64,000 nucleotides of DNA. Origin: Isoetes taiwanensis. Taxonomy: Eukaryota > Streptophyta > Lycopodiopsida > Isoetales > Isoetaceae. Position 1 is the stretch's first letter. Each line of letters starts with the position of its first letter. The stretch is taken from assembly GCA_021234155.1 (NCBI GenBank), contig JAJEKV010000100.1, positions 2,146,116 to 2,210,115 on the forward strand, in the 5' to 3' direction. Position numbers and translations under genes: made by a program. The notes beneath the pieces are model-generated. The model did not search any database and was not told where the DNA came from. It saw only the letters and a program-made list of their open reading frames with translations. Of the stretch, positions 11,735 to 24,300 are shown piece after piece.

Positions 11735-11931
11735 AAAAACAACGATGGGTTTATCAGTGCAGAGGAATTGCAGTCTGTTTTGGAAAGGCTGGGCGTTTTA
11801 GAAGGTGCAAAAATTCGGGATTGCAGAAGAATTGTGCAGAATGTGGACTTGGACGGAGATGGTAAAATTGGGTTCTCAGATTTCAAGAGCATGATGATGC
11901 GTAATCCATCCAGTTTCGTTTGCTGCATTTG
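11735..11931 (+). pseudogene. Calmodulin-like EF-hand pair fragment
   Basis: The plus strand encodes two EF-hand loops: NNDGFISAEE in the first, and DLDGDGKIGFSD in the second, followed by FKSMMM and a stop near 11931. This is the C-terminal lobe of a calmodulin-like calcium sensor. The first Asp of the first loop is lost because the homology begins inside it (Pro stands there), and the sequence before it is unrelated AT-rich DNA with repeated TTTTGGGAATT. Position 12 of the second loop is Asp rather than Glu, a change that can favour magnesium. It is a 5'-truncated remnant, although an upstream exon outside the recognisable range cannot be fully excluded. Confidence 0.65.
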
Positions 11932-12391
11932 ATTACACATTTGCACAAAATATATCAAACGTTGAAGAACAGCAGAACAGAGCATATTATCAAATTCCAG
12001 TTGGTACAATCAAATGTCCACAATGCAAATTTTTGATGCATCTTTTGGTCATAGACCCAAATGAAACAATCACTGAAATTTCTCAAATTCAATTTTTTCA
12101 TCTGCCAAAGTGTTACTTTAAGCTAAACTTTAAGAAATAAAAGGCAAGTTTTAATAAGAGCAAATTTTAGCTTCTTTCTTTGGATGACAAAAATGCAGTA
12201 CTTGCAATAATTAAACTCGCATTGTCCTAATTTATCTCACCCAAAAAAGAAAGGAGAAAAAAACCAACCAGGTATTGCAAAATCTACCAGGCATAAATTG
12301 CCATGTTTTTTGTATCATCTGAAAACTGCCGCGTGGCGTAATATGAACTTGATCTTCGACACTTCTATATTTTGCTCTTTCAATTTTTGTC

Positions 12392-15300
12392 TTGAAATCG
12401 AAAATCATGCTGCTCCATCGGGCCTCGAAGCTGCCTAATCCAATTTTGAATGAAACGGATTTAAGCAGGAGATTGGAAGCCAAAGATAACTTCATTTGTG
12501 CAGCAAACAGGTTCAAGTATGGATATCGCTTATGCTATGGTCATAAAATTTGCCAGAGAAGTGTTACCGTTTATTTCACTGCTGGAGATGGCCTTAGATC
12601 CGAAAATAATTCAGTAAAAGAGAGTAGTAACGAAAAGAAGGAAATGGTTCCTTTCGATATCGACCTTGCTGTTTTACTCGCTGGTTTTGCTTTCGAGTCG
12701 TATTACACTCCCAAGGTAGACTAGGCAGTACGAAATTAAGCTATAGAAAATGAAGTTGGTTTCATAGAGTAAAGCTGTGTTTCATAGAATGATGGTGTTC
12801 ATTAATAATACTATTGCTCATTTCATTAATAGTATCATTGGTTTCTTTCCAGGAAAATTCTGGGATACATGAAACAGATGGAAGTGAATGCGAGACATTG
12901 TTTCTTTCTCAGTATGGATATCCTTCCGGTTTTTCCATCTATCTTGCATATATCAGTTCATTATAGTTAACAATTTTGACCTTTAGAGGCTTTGGTTTTC
13001 CTTTTAAGCACCTTGGGATGCACATGGAAATAGGTCAACATTTCTAATTTGCATATACTTTATGGAGTTCCTGATGAGTGCCCATATATCTTGTGCAGAG
13101 ATTTTGTACGAGAAGTTTACCAGGGACAGATGACAGTGAAGCTGATTAAAGGCGTGGGATTCCCTGGATTAGACCTTTGGGTATGGTTCAGATAAGTTTT
13201 GCAATTATTATCTTCTGCATCACATGTTCAATCCTTAAAGAAATGTGCAGGGCAAAAGTGATCCATATGTGGTGCTTCGTATTGGCCAGTGTGGAGCACG
13301 GAGCAAAACAATTTGGGTGTATGCTAATTCTACCTCTGCAACCAATGTGTAGCTCCACACATTTCCATGGTCTTTACCCAAGACATCTGCTATTTAGTGT
13401 CTCCCTATTGATACTTATTTGCCCAGTTGATTTAGGAAAAAGTATGGTCTTTTGCCATTTCATTGATTCCTTTTGAGCCATAAGGCAAACGAAGTTAAAG
13501 AGGGAGATGTGATCAAATTTGTTACTATGGAAGAAGATGTGTCAATGACCATACTGATGAACTATAATAAAGTACTTGCTTTTGGACTAAAGGGGATTGA
13601 GTCTGATTCTCTGATATAAAAATAAGACATTTGTAGGATGCCTACTAGCACACTATCGGTTGTTTAATGGGCTTGTTGCTTCTGTAGGACAACAGATCCC
13701 ATCTGGAATGAAAGCTTCACAATAAATGTGGTAGATCCTATGACACAATACCTGCAGGTATTTTTCATTTAAACACTGCTTGCAAGTGATGGCTGAAGTG
13801 AAACATCTTATGCATCTTAATTTGAGGAAGTGATGGCTGAAGTACAACCACCTTATGCATATTTGCAGTTATACTTAGTACGTAGGCATCAGGATATCTG
13901 CGTTACATACTTGTGAAGGAAAAGACATACAGAAGCTAGTAGTAATATAGTGTTACTTTAAACGATTGAATAAAGGAAGTGGAATCAGAGTTCACTACTT
14001 TATGAATGACACCTGTAAATAATCCACTAGCATGGGGAAAATGTGAGAGACAAGGTTACAAGCCCATTGCTCACTTACAAATGTTTATAATAAAGGAAGT
14101 GGAATCAGAGTTTACTCTTTTATGAATGACACCTATGAATAATCCACTAGAGCACCAGATGTAGAACCAGAGTTCTACATTTTTACGACATTGAAGTACG
14201 ATATGTAAGGAGATTGCAGGAAGTTTGGGATTTGCAATCCCCTTGTAGCTGAGGAAGAAAATGTCACAACCATATTCTGTTCCAATCCAAGTCGGCAGCT
14301 ATGAATCATTCACTACCTAAGTACAAAGAGACTACTCTTTCATGACGTGTAACAAAGTAATTGCAATGTGTATGTAGCAGAAAGAAAGAAAGAAAGATTT
14401 ATTAACGTCTACGTAAGACCCGAAGGGTCTATGAGACCATAACATAAACAGAATTCAGGACCTCCAGGAGGAGAACCCTCCTGTTATCTAAAGTATGGAA
14501 ACAAAAAAAAAATATTAAGTTTAACAATTGAAAATCAAAGAAACTGCTCAGGTAGGGTTTGATGGAGACAGCCCATTCGTTCCTGTGACTGCTGTAAAGT
14601 ACTTCATAATACCCCTTCTTGGCTTGCTTTGCTGCTTGCTGCTTGGCCTCTTCTGGAAAGACTTTTTATGTTTCATGGCTGCTGATCGTTTTATCTTCTT
14701 AGACAGTGCCAAAGTTACCCCTTTAGGGTCAGGATACTTCCTCTTCTGTGGTGAGTCTACTAACATCTTATCATCGTTTGTCTCAGATGAAAAGAAATTA
14801 GTTATTTCTGTCTGCTTCAGGCCCATTGGATTCTTTTGTTTGAGAATTTTCTCCTTTCTAGAGATAGTTCATATACAAAGTGAGACACACATTTCTGATC
14901 GTAATATTCTACCAGCTGTCGTAGAGATGTGGGGTAAAAGACAATGATATATGCCTCTAATAATGTAGTAGGTTGGGCAGGTAAAAATAAAATGTTCTTC
15001 TGACTCGACCATATTTAGATCGCACATTGGGCACTTCCGATCCTCACGACTAATATTTTTCGCCCTACCAACCTCAATCTCCAACTGGTGAGGTGACACT
15101 CTAAACTGCCCCATAGAGTATCTCACTTTGTTCGGCAGATCCATATCTAAATATCCAGGCCTTATAATGAACCCATCCGCTGATATATTTAGGAAGTTAT
15201 CCTTATAGAATTTCTTTTTAGTAGGCAGATCCTTGATGGGGTTCACCCATGTATTTGAAACATAAAGATACTCCAAGTCATGCATGATAAGCTGATTGAC

Positions 15301-18300
15301 TTCTTGCTGAGTAAAATTCAGATTGTCATCCATTATACTGTAGTGAAAAGGTGGGATATTTCCCATAGAGAAACCCATCTCCTCAAACAATTTAGATGTC
15401 CTTGAGAACCAACAGCGCTTACCTTGGTCTGCCAATGTTTTAGACGACACATATGCCAGCCAGGGAAGTCTTTTTTGACCTTCTTGTGACTGTCCAAGAC
15501 GGTGTAACTTATGTAAATAAGTCACTGTTTGAAAGGCAATTTCGACCTTCAGAGGTTTCGCATTAAATTCAGCAAGCATTATATCATGGGGTACCGAATG
15601 TTTGCTTCTGATCATTCTAGAAAGAAGAGAAATTTGCAGCCTCTCTAGTTGACCCCAGTCATCGGCTCGTAGGCCAACTCCCCATATTTGTGCACCATAC
15701 AAAGCTGCCGGCTTCACCAACATGTCGAACATGAAGAGCTTTGTATGAACATCTTGGAAATGGAGTTGATAGCACTGTTTTTCTAGCTGTACAAGAGAAG
15801 CACATCCTTTTGCAATCCTTGCCTGACCAAGAGATTTACTTGCAGCTCTCTATCTTTGCAAAAGGCTTCTAGGGCAGCCAAATGTTTTTGGAGTCCTTGA
15901 GGAGATGGTGAGATTAGAACCACATCATCCGCATAGAGCAAAATGGGAATGCATTCCTGAGCGAGCATGGAGCCTTCTCCGCCTAAGGACTGAACAAAGC
16001 TTTCAAGCTCATCAATGTAAAGTCCAAATAGAGTAGGAGAGAGGGGGCACCCTTGTTTAACCCCAATCGTACTGAAAACTTCCTCTGAAAACTGCCCATC
16101 TATTTTCACTCTGCCTATTACATTCTCGTATAATGTCAACACTGCCCAGATCAGTTCGTGAGAAAGCCCCAACATTTTGAGCCTCTGAAACAACCTGTTC
16201 CGAGGAACAGTATCAAAGGCTTTTCGGAAATCAACAAAACAGCAATATAACTTTACTTTTCCTTGCCTTTGCTTCCTCAATGATTGCCCTTAAAGAAAAA
16301 ATATGATCAATTGTGGAAAAGTTTTTCCTGAAACCGGCTTGTCCCTTGGCTCTAAGGCTGTGATTTTCTGCAAAATCACTAAGGACCATTTCCAATGCAG
16401 ATCCATACAGTTTTGCCATCACATGCCCAATCATAATTAGGCGATAAATAGCAGGATTCATAGAATCACCCGCCTTATGGATAGGCTTTATAACATTATT
16501 TGACCAAATCAGCGGAAAACCAATGCAAATAGCTTCATTAAATAGATCTGCAATCACTGGTGCCAATGTCTTAGCCCCATGTATAATCATTTCAGCTTGT
16601 AATTCTTCCCAATCTTTTGCCTTTCCTGTGTTTAGCTTTTGTATGGCCCTTTCAATGAGAGAGACCGTAAAAAAGGTAGAAGTTTGAGGCCTCGGATCTA
16701 GCTCATCTTGAGAGAACTGTTGGTTCTTAACATCTAAGAGAGAGTTTGCATATGCTGACCATACCCCTAAATCTTTTGAAGGACAATCTGATTTTCTAGC
16801 TGCCAATTTCCTCCAAAACTGCCCAGAAGCATTACTATAAAGAAGATTTAGCATGTGTTCTCTGTTTTTGGACTCGAAAGCCCTCTTTTTGCGCCGTGTC
16901 AATCTTTTATACTCTGCTTTAATTTCTGATACTATATCAGGGCTGAAGTTCAGAGCATGTTTCAACTTCCTGTGCAATGTTTTACATTCATGATCATACC
17001 AGCCATTTTGAGGCATAGATCCAACTTTCCCCCGCTGTTCTTTGCATTCCCTGATGGAATATGGAAAGCAAGCTTTAGAAGCTTCTAGCATGGCATAAGA
17101 TAAAAGTGCAGCTTTATTCTCTAATGATCCCCTTTCCTCAATACCTTGGAGGTAAGAATTCAAAACATCATTATAGACCGCGGTCCATGCAATGATCAAA
17201 CTCAAAATGATAATCAAGTATCCTACCGACTGGTTCTATTTCTACTTGAGTATGTGGTGATTTAATGGTGAAAACCAAAGGAACATGATCTCCTTTTGCA
17301 GGTCTCTTATCAATATAAAAGGAATCAATCTCACATATGAAGTCAGGGGAACCAATAAGATAGTCCACAACACTATTTCCCCTTTGTGCGGAAAACATGT
17401 GTATTTGGCAGAATCAGGCCATTGGAGGAGCCCATTGTATATAATCAGGTTATGAATCTGCCCAAGATTCAAAAGATGGCGTCCATATTCAGTTATGGGT
17501 GCATTCTCTCTTATATCAGCAGATAGGATGAATCTCTGGGATTAGAATAGAAAATCATTGAGGTGGACCTGTTCATCTCTTGTTCACAAGATTAAAATCA
17601 CCAACCAAAATCACATCTCCACAAGTGGAAAAATTCCATAATATCCATATAGAGTGCTTGATATGGGGAGGCTCCTCATATATTTCTTGGTCTGTATATT
17701 CCGAGCCTTTAGGAGGAAAATAGCATGCTGCAATATATAGATCTCGCCATGGAGATCTAGAGAGCTTGATCCAAATAAAACTTGCTTTATCAACCCTTTT
17801 CACTACCTGTACTATCTTTGCAAGATTCTTGCGAAATAGAACTCCTACCCCACCTGAGCCTTTGAAAATGTCCTTATTTGGTGGAATCTTCCTATGTACT
17901 GATTCCCATAAGTAACCCTCAACGGTTGGAAGACCCTCCTCTTCCAATTCCCATGTCTCTGTAAGAAAAACGATATCTTTCTCGTTTATGACATCCATAA
18001 AATCTCCAGGCTCATTACATAGTTTCCCATTGCAATTCCAGACTGCCAGTGATAACGAGCCTGTGGTCTCAATCCCTATTTGGGACGCTTATCCCTGATG
18101 ATCACTCGGCCATCCCGATAAACAGCCCACTTATTTTCCTTCCGAGCTTTCATGACTTCTTCTAAACACTTCCTCTTAAGTTCCACTTGCAACATGGTTA
18201 GATCTTCATCCATGAAAATATCTGGGAATTTCTGTAAGTTCCTCCTCCTTTTCAAAGCTTCCAGCCTCGCTTTTGCTGACCGAAAGCGGATAATCAATGC

Positions 18301-21300
18301 TGGACTGCGAGTTCCATTGTTCACTTTCCAGGATCTATCAATTTCATGATCTTGGATATCAAGATTATGCTGGACAAAATCAATTCCTGCTTTGGAAGGA
18401 TCTGATAAATGCTTCAATCCTGTAACTCTGATATTGAGAGCTTTATGGGCTCTCCTTTGTTCTTCTTCTAAGGTGGCTGAAATGGTGTTTTTTATATCAT
18501 TTAATGGTTCAATAGGTCTGTGCTTCCTAACCACTTCAACCCACTTATTAGTTTCTGCCTGTTGTTCCTTAACGACTGTTTGTAATTCCTCAATTTTGTC
18601 AATCTGATTTGACTGTGCTTTGATGCTGATAATTTCCTTCTCCTGCACTGCCACAGTGGCTTTCAAACTCATTATTCTAGAGTCCTGCTCTACCACCTTA
18701 GCCTTCAAGCTTACCAGTTCTGTTTCCATTCTGAGCATCCTGTCAAGCATTTCACTCAGATGTCTGTTAGAGATTTCGATCATCATGTCTGGTCCAGCAG
18801 TGGGTGAATACGGAGTGCCAACTCCTGCATTGCACCCAGTCGGTGATTGAATTGGGGTGTCTATCGGGGTCAGAGAGTCTTGAACAGACATGTCGGGAGT
18901 CTAGAATCGTGAGGAAGTTGCCCCTGATGGTTGATAACGTGCCAAGCAAACCACGTCAAAAAACGACAAAAAGTGGACGACAAAAGGTAAAATGTGGTCG
19001 TCGACACCCATTTAAATATATGTTCAGGTTTCTAGCCTGGATTTAAGCTTAATCCGGTTATTGAATGCAATAAGACTAAGCCAGTTATTGAGTGCAATAA
19101 GACTAATATGAAATGAAGAAACTCGCATTCATTGCAAAGGAAGTCCGCTGACATTCAAGATGTTCAAATGTACTGTTGACTGTCGGCATTACAGGATATG
19201 ATTTCTTTATCGCCATAAGATGTTATGGGACCTTTGATGACAGAATACTTGTGGATAATTTGGCTGGCAGAACATGTATCATTGTAATTTCTGCTATTTA
19301 GCTTATCATAAAAAGCTATAATAGTTCAACTTCAAGGCTAGGCTTTTGTTCTCTATAGTGTGTAATAATACACAAGATTTTATAAAATTCCGTGCTATAC
19401 TGGTTGGTTATAAATGCAACATCTTCAAATGTTAATGAACTTTGAGGTACAAAAGGCTCACAATTGCAATTGGGTATATGACAGGTTGCAGCTTGGGATG
19501 AGAATATTCTTGCACCACCGCGTCGACTAGGCAATGCTGGGATTAGTTTAGACAAAATTTCTGATGGTAAGTTTCTTAAAGCTTATACCATATTCCTTGT
19601 CTTTTCTACCATAATAGTAACTCTATATTACTGGACTCAAGTTTTCCACCTTCGTCATTTCTTGCGTTTAATTTTGAAATGTGGTCCACTGAAGTTAGGT
19701 ATGGTATTAGAATAAGAACCTCTGGTTTTAGAAAGCGTAAGGAGGACATGGCATTGAACAGCCAAATATTGCAACAATCAACAATTCTATTTCGCTGAAG
19801 TGGATACGTTTATAATGCAATCAGCAATCCAACAGCCTAGAGATTCTTCCCATACCATGCTTAAAGCACTTTATTTGAAAGCACACTGTATTATAATTTT
19901 TATTGTTTTTAAGACTTGTGACTTTCAGGGGATCGTCATGAAATTGACCTGCAATTAGAAGGCATAGGAGGTGGGGGGCATGTTATGATTGAGGTAAGAA
20001 AAGTTTCATACTTCACCCAAATCTCAGTTGGATCTTCAAATGGGTCCCACAATATTGTTGAGCTTTCATTTTGTAATAGCATGTCTAGCAAGATGACCTC
20101 CAATTTGCAAGATATATTGTAAATTCTTGGTCAAGGCAGTGCTTCTAGTCAGCTTGGCCCTGGATTTAAGATGCATCTGTGAGATACAGGTCAAGCAATC
20201 ATATATAGGATAGATATATGAATATCATGATGGACCATGTTACTTGCATAATTTACTGCTGGAATGTGAAGCAACATTTAAGGTTGAAGTGGAAGTACTT
20301 TTGGCACTGCATTCATAAGCTTCCTTAATCATCTTCGTAAACTCCCCGTTTTTGGGAGTAAGTTTGTAATAATCAATCTTATCTTATCAGGTACAATATA
20401 AGACGTTTCAGCAAATAGATTCAGAGCAGAAGCGATGGTCCTTATCTTCTTTGTTTGACATGTTCAGGGAAATGTAGTAGGAACTGCATTGTCGCATTGG
20501 CCAATTGGTACAGAGGGAATTAAAGTAAATGATTTTGTTAACTTCGGTGCTGGGTTCTTTACAAGGTTTGAGTGAAACAACTCTAGGGGTGTTTCCTATG
20601 AGCAACCTCACTGGCTTAAAGGAGGCAGATTATTCCGAAAATGAAAATGATAGTGACAAGATCAAAGAACAAAGTCAAGTGGGGTCTGAAGATATCTGTA
20701 TTGATTTGGCTGGCAATGATACTTTACTACCATCTGAGTATTCACATGCCTCTGATGCTGGAGATAACTATTGGAATGGTCTATTAGATGTATTATATGG
20801 TTCTCTTAGAGCACTTGGAATTGACAAGCTCGACGCTCCACTGAAAAGTTGGAACTGGATTGATAATGAGGGTCTAATGAGGCTTGGATTGCAGTCCCAA
20901 AAAGCAGCTGAAATGACCTACATAAGAAGCGGGTTGATGCTTTCTGATTTAGATATGAAATCAGAAGATCAAGAAGCAGAAGATGATAGCAATATAGTAA
21001 AAACTGCAGGGACATCAGAGAAAGAAGCAAATAGGGTATCATTTGATCTATCAAAACAAGTGGAAGCCGTCTTGGGATCTTTGTTGATTCTTGGTGCATC
21101 TCCCCATAAACACCAAAATGAAGAATTCGCTGGAGAGGATAAAAGGATTAACAATCAGGACCAGAATGAAGAATATTTTGTAGAGGATAAGAGGAATGAC
21201 AATCAGGAAACAGAACAGACAGTAACCTATACCCAATCTGCAATAAAAGTGATGGACGAGAAACAAAGAGAAGAAATGAGAAGCATGTTCAAGAGAGCAG

Positions 21301-24300
21301 AAACTGCAATGGAGGCATGGGCAATGCTTGCTAGATCACTGGGGCGTACTAGCTTTGTTACGTCAGAATTTGAGAAACTGTGTTTCATTGAAAGCAAGAA
21401 GACTGACACACAGGTGAAAGTCCATCTCATATACTTTGATGCATGTGTTTCCAAATATTACATGCCAAACTCTCTCGCCTCATGACTTACTATTTCAATT
21501 ATATTTGCTAATACTTGAATAAGATCTTTTTGAAAGGGGGAGAATAAGGTAATCTCACTCCCATCTGTGTACATTTTTATGATCCCATTTTACAGGTGGT
21601 GGTGTGGCGTGACCAGAGAGGCTGCAGGCTCGTGAGTGGCTTTCTCCGTGGGACAGAGCAGGTTTGTTTGTGTGATAAAGGTCCTCACATCTTGAAATAT
21701 TTTGGATAGTATTAAAAGTCATGTACAGATTAATAGACTATCATACATAAGAAACTGGGATATGGCTATTGTGCTTCAACTGATGTTTACACTTTTTTCA
21801 AAAGATGTTCTTATTTTGTCTTAATATCGAGATATGGCTTTCTGCATTATCAGACAAGATGGAAGGATTTGATGACAGACCTACTTTTAATACCTACTGG
21901 GTATGTGAACCATTTAGAATATATTTCTTATATACAATAGTGGTGAAGTTGCACTTTGGAAAGTCCTAAGATGCTAATAATAGATGTCATTAGCATATAA
22001 TATATGTATTTTAAGTGTAAAAAAGTTCGGAATATGATGCAGACTGCCTCATCCCTTTACTCCATTATCAGTCATGCAGTTACCGATCATCAGTCACCTG
22101 TAGATTCAAGCTTGCTATATACAGGCATTCAACTTCCCAGTTACGTAGTCTAATTACAGGCTTGTTTTGTTTTCTTACTCTTGCATCTTTTATCATCAAT
22201 CAAGTAGGACTTCCATATTCCCACATGTATCGGGGCTATTCTTGGAAAATATCAGAAAGGAGGAAAATTTCTTGGAATAACATTTTGCGGAGAGGCAATT
22301 CAAATTTGAATTTCAAGTTGAGTGGATTTTCGAGGGGAGCCCAGTGGCAGCCTGAGATTCTTGGAAACTTTTGATAATGCAGGATTAGAAATATTGCATG
22401 AGACTTCGAAACCTGGAGGCTTGTGAAAGGCAAAGCTGGTTTTATCCTTCCTTAACTTTGCTTGTGTTTGGTGAGCTCTATCAGCAAAGACCTCTGTTGG
22501 AGTTTCACTGGGTTTGCAGGATATTATGGTTAAGGTTCAGATCAGACATTGTCTTGGAATTGAATTCACCGGCTATAGGACATCCCTTAAATTATTCCAG
22601 GTCCTTGTAAAGTGCTAAAGGGGGCAATCCCATGCTGTCTCAATTTCAATATGTACTATTTCCAGCAGCCCAACTTGTGTCTTTTAGGCAGTTTATGGTC
22701 TGTAGCCATATGCCACTATTCATTGCCATAGTGAGGAAAACTGCTTTCTTTACTGGCTATAAGCTGTATGCTTATGCTGAAAAGCAATTCGTCAAATTAT
22801 ACTGACTACTTAGTAACAATCTTTAAATCTACCTGTCATTTAGTCACTAAGAAAATCCATACTGAGGACTGCATTTGCTATGTTCATGTCATGTATATGT
22901 TGAACAATAGTAGCAAATTTTAGTCCAAATAATGTTGCAACAAAATTAGTCGAAGTGGGAGGGAATAACCATAGAAAGATGCTACTACATTGAAATGTTA
23001 CTTAGAGGCATGCCAAAGACATGCATATGTTTTTCCGAATGCAATGCAAAAGGTTGATAGTTTTTGCTATTTCTTTTCTAAGTTAGGGCGGCATTGATGT
23101 CAAGCTCGCCATTGTTTCTTGTACTGATCCTTACCACCATCCATCTTTTGTTCAATTTGGATATCAGATTCAACCCGGAACGGGTAAAAGATCCTGGTAA
23201 TGGTGAAGTTTTGGTAAGTTATGAATTCTTACCAATATCTCTTACACGAAACTTAGATTCCGGGCTATATATGCAGGTTCATGGTGGCTTTTAGCAGCAT
23301 ATGACTCGCGGAAGGCTCGATTAATATCAATCATCAAAAGTGCAATCGGCCTTAGGTAATTTCTGAAGCATGTACATACGGTAATACTGCTGATTGTATT
23401 AGTTCTTATCATGAAATTTGAATTTAGTTTCCGTGGTGAAGAAAAAGTCTCCAATAAAATGAAGTTAGTTTTGGGTGCAGCTTCAAGACAGGAAAAGGAA
23501 TTATATTAGGCGAAACCTTGAGAAAACATTTATATAAAAAAACATCCATTAAACATAAAGATGGGGCCTATTAAGCAAGAAACATTGGTATGAAGTAACA
23601 GCACATTATACCAGGCCCTTCAAGGTTCTTAGGAATCTTTGATTCATGTTAGAAGAATATATGAGTTGAAGGATGACAAACAACTTCTCGTGTTATCGCG
23701 ACAATAAGTATAGTAACAAGAGAATTAGAGTATCTCATAGTAATGAACATTATCTTGTATAGTGGCAGGGTTCCTCAGTCACAGATGCCATAGATAGAGC
23801 TATTCACGCAAGAATGCAGCAGTACTGTGACTTTCCCCATGACGGCATGCATTTCATTCTCTAAATAATAAATGGATTTTATTTGTTGGAGGACAGGCTG
23901 AATGAGTTTTCTGTAGTTGATATTAACAGATATGATGCATATAGAGTGAAAGAAATGCAAGAAAGAAATCGTCTGGATGTAATGACTAGGTAGGAAAAAC
24001 TAAACTAAAGACACAAAATGATATGCATGACTTTAAAGTGGAGTCAGATCATTGGAAAATCAGCTCTACCATCCATACCATCAGTTCAGTAGTGCCATGT
24101 CATCACGTGACTTTAAAGTGCCTAGCCATGGCACCTTTAAAATCACATGACGACATGGCACTGTAAACTGATGACATGGTTGTTAGAGTTGACTTCTAAT
24201 GATTCGACTCCTAGTCAGATTTAGGCTGATTTTGACTAGATTTATCAAAATCAAAGGATTTACCCATTGGACTGTGATTTGTAGCCATTGCATTTGGCAG

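Larger units (their letters stand above)
14380..19000 (-). mobile_element. Nearly complete two-ORF LINE in a lipase intron, antisense
   Basis: A non-LTR retrotransposon of a type distinct from the 2-10 kb L1: coiled-coil/RRM ORF1, then EEP endonuclease, RT, C-terminal zinc knuckle and a basic tail. Its 3' end is marked by a GAAA run (14380-14396; TTTC repeats in the element's sense) and a hairpin at 14417-14429. The 5' end is near 19000. It interrupts the intron between lipase exons 13757 and 19485. No clear target-site duplication was found by eye. With only a few frame breaks it is the best preserved element here. Confidence 0.85.

Noticed and set aside
13480-13620. Extra coding exon in the lipase intron (VKEGDVIKF-type reading)
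   Set aside because: The exons on both sides join in phase without it, and it ends in a stop; it may be old coding-like intron sequence.
14528-14947. Plus-strand open frame of 139 codons
   Set aside because: It is the opposite-strand shadow of the basic PIP-box tail of the LINE ORF2 and shows no family of its own.
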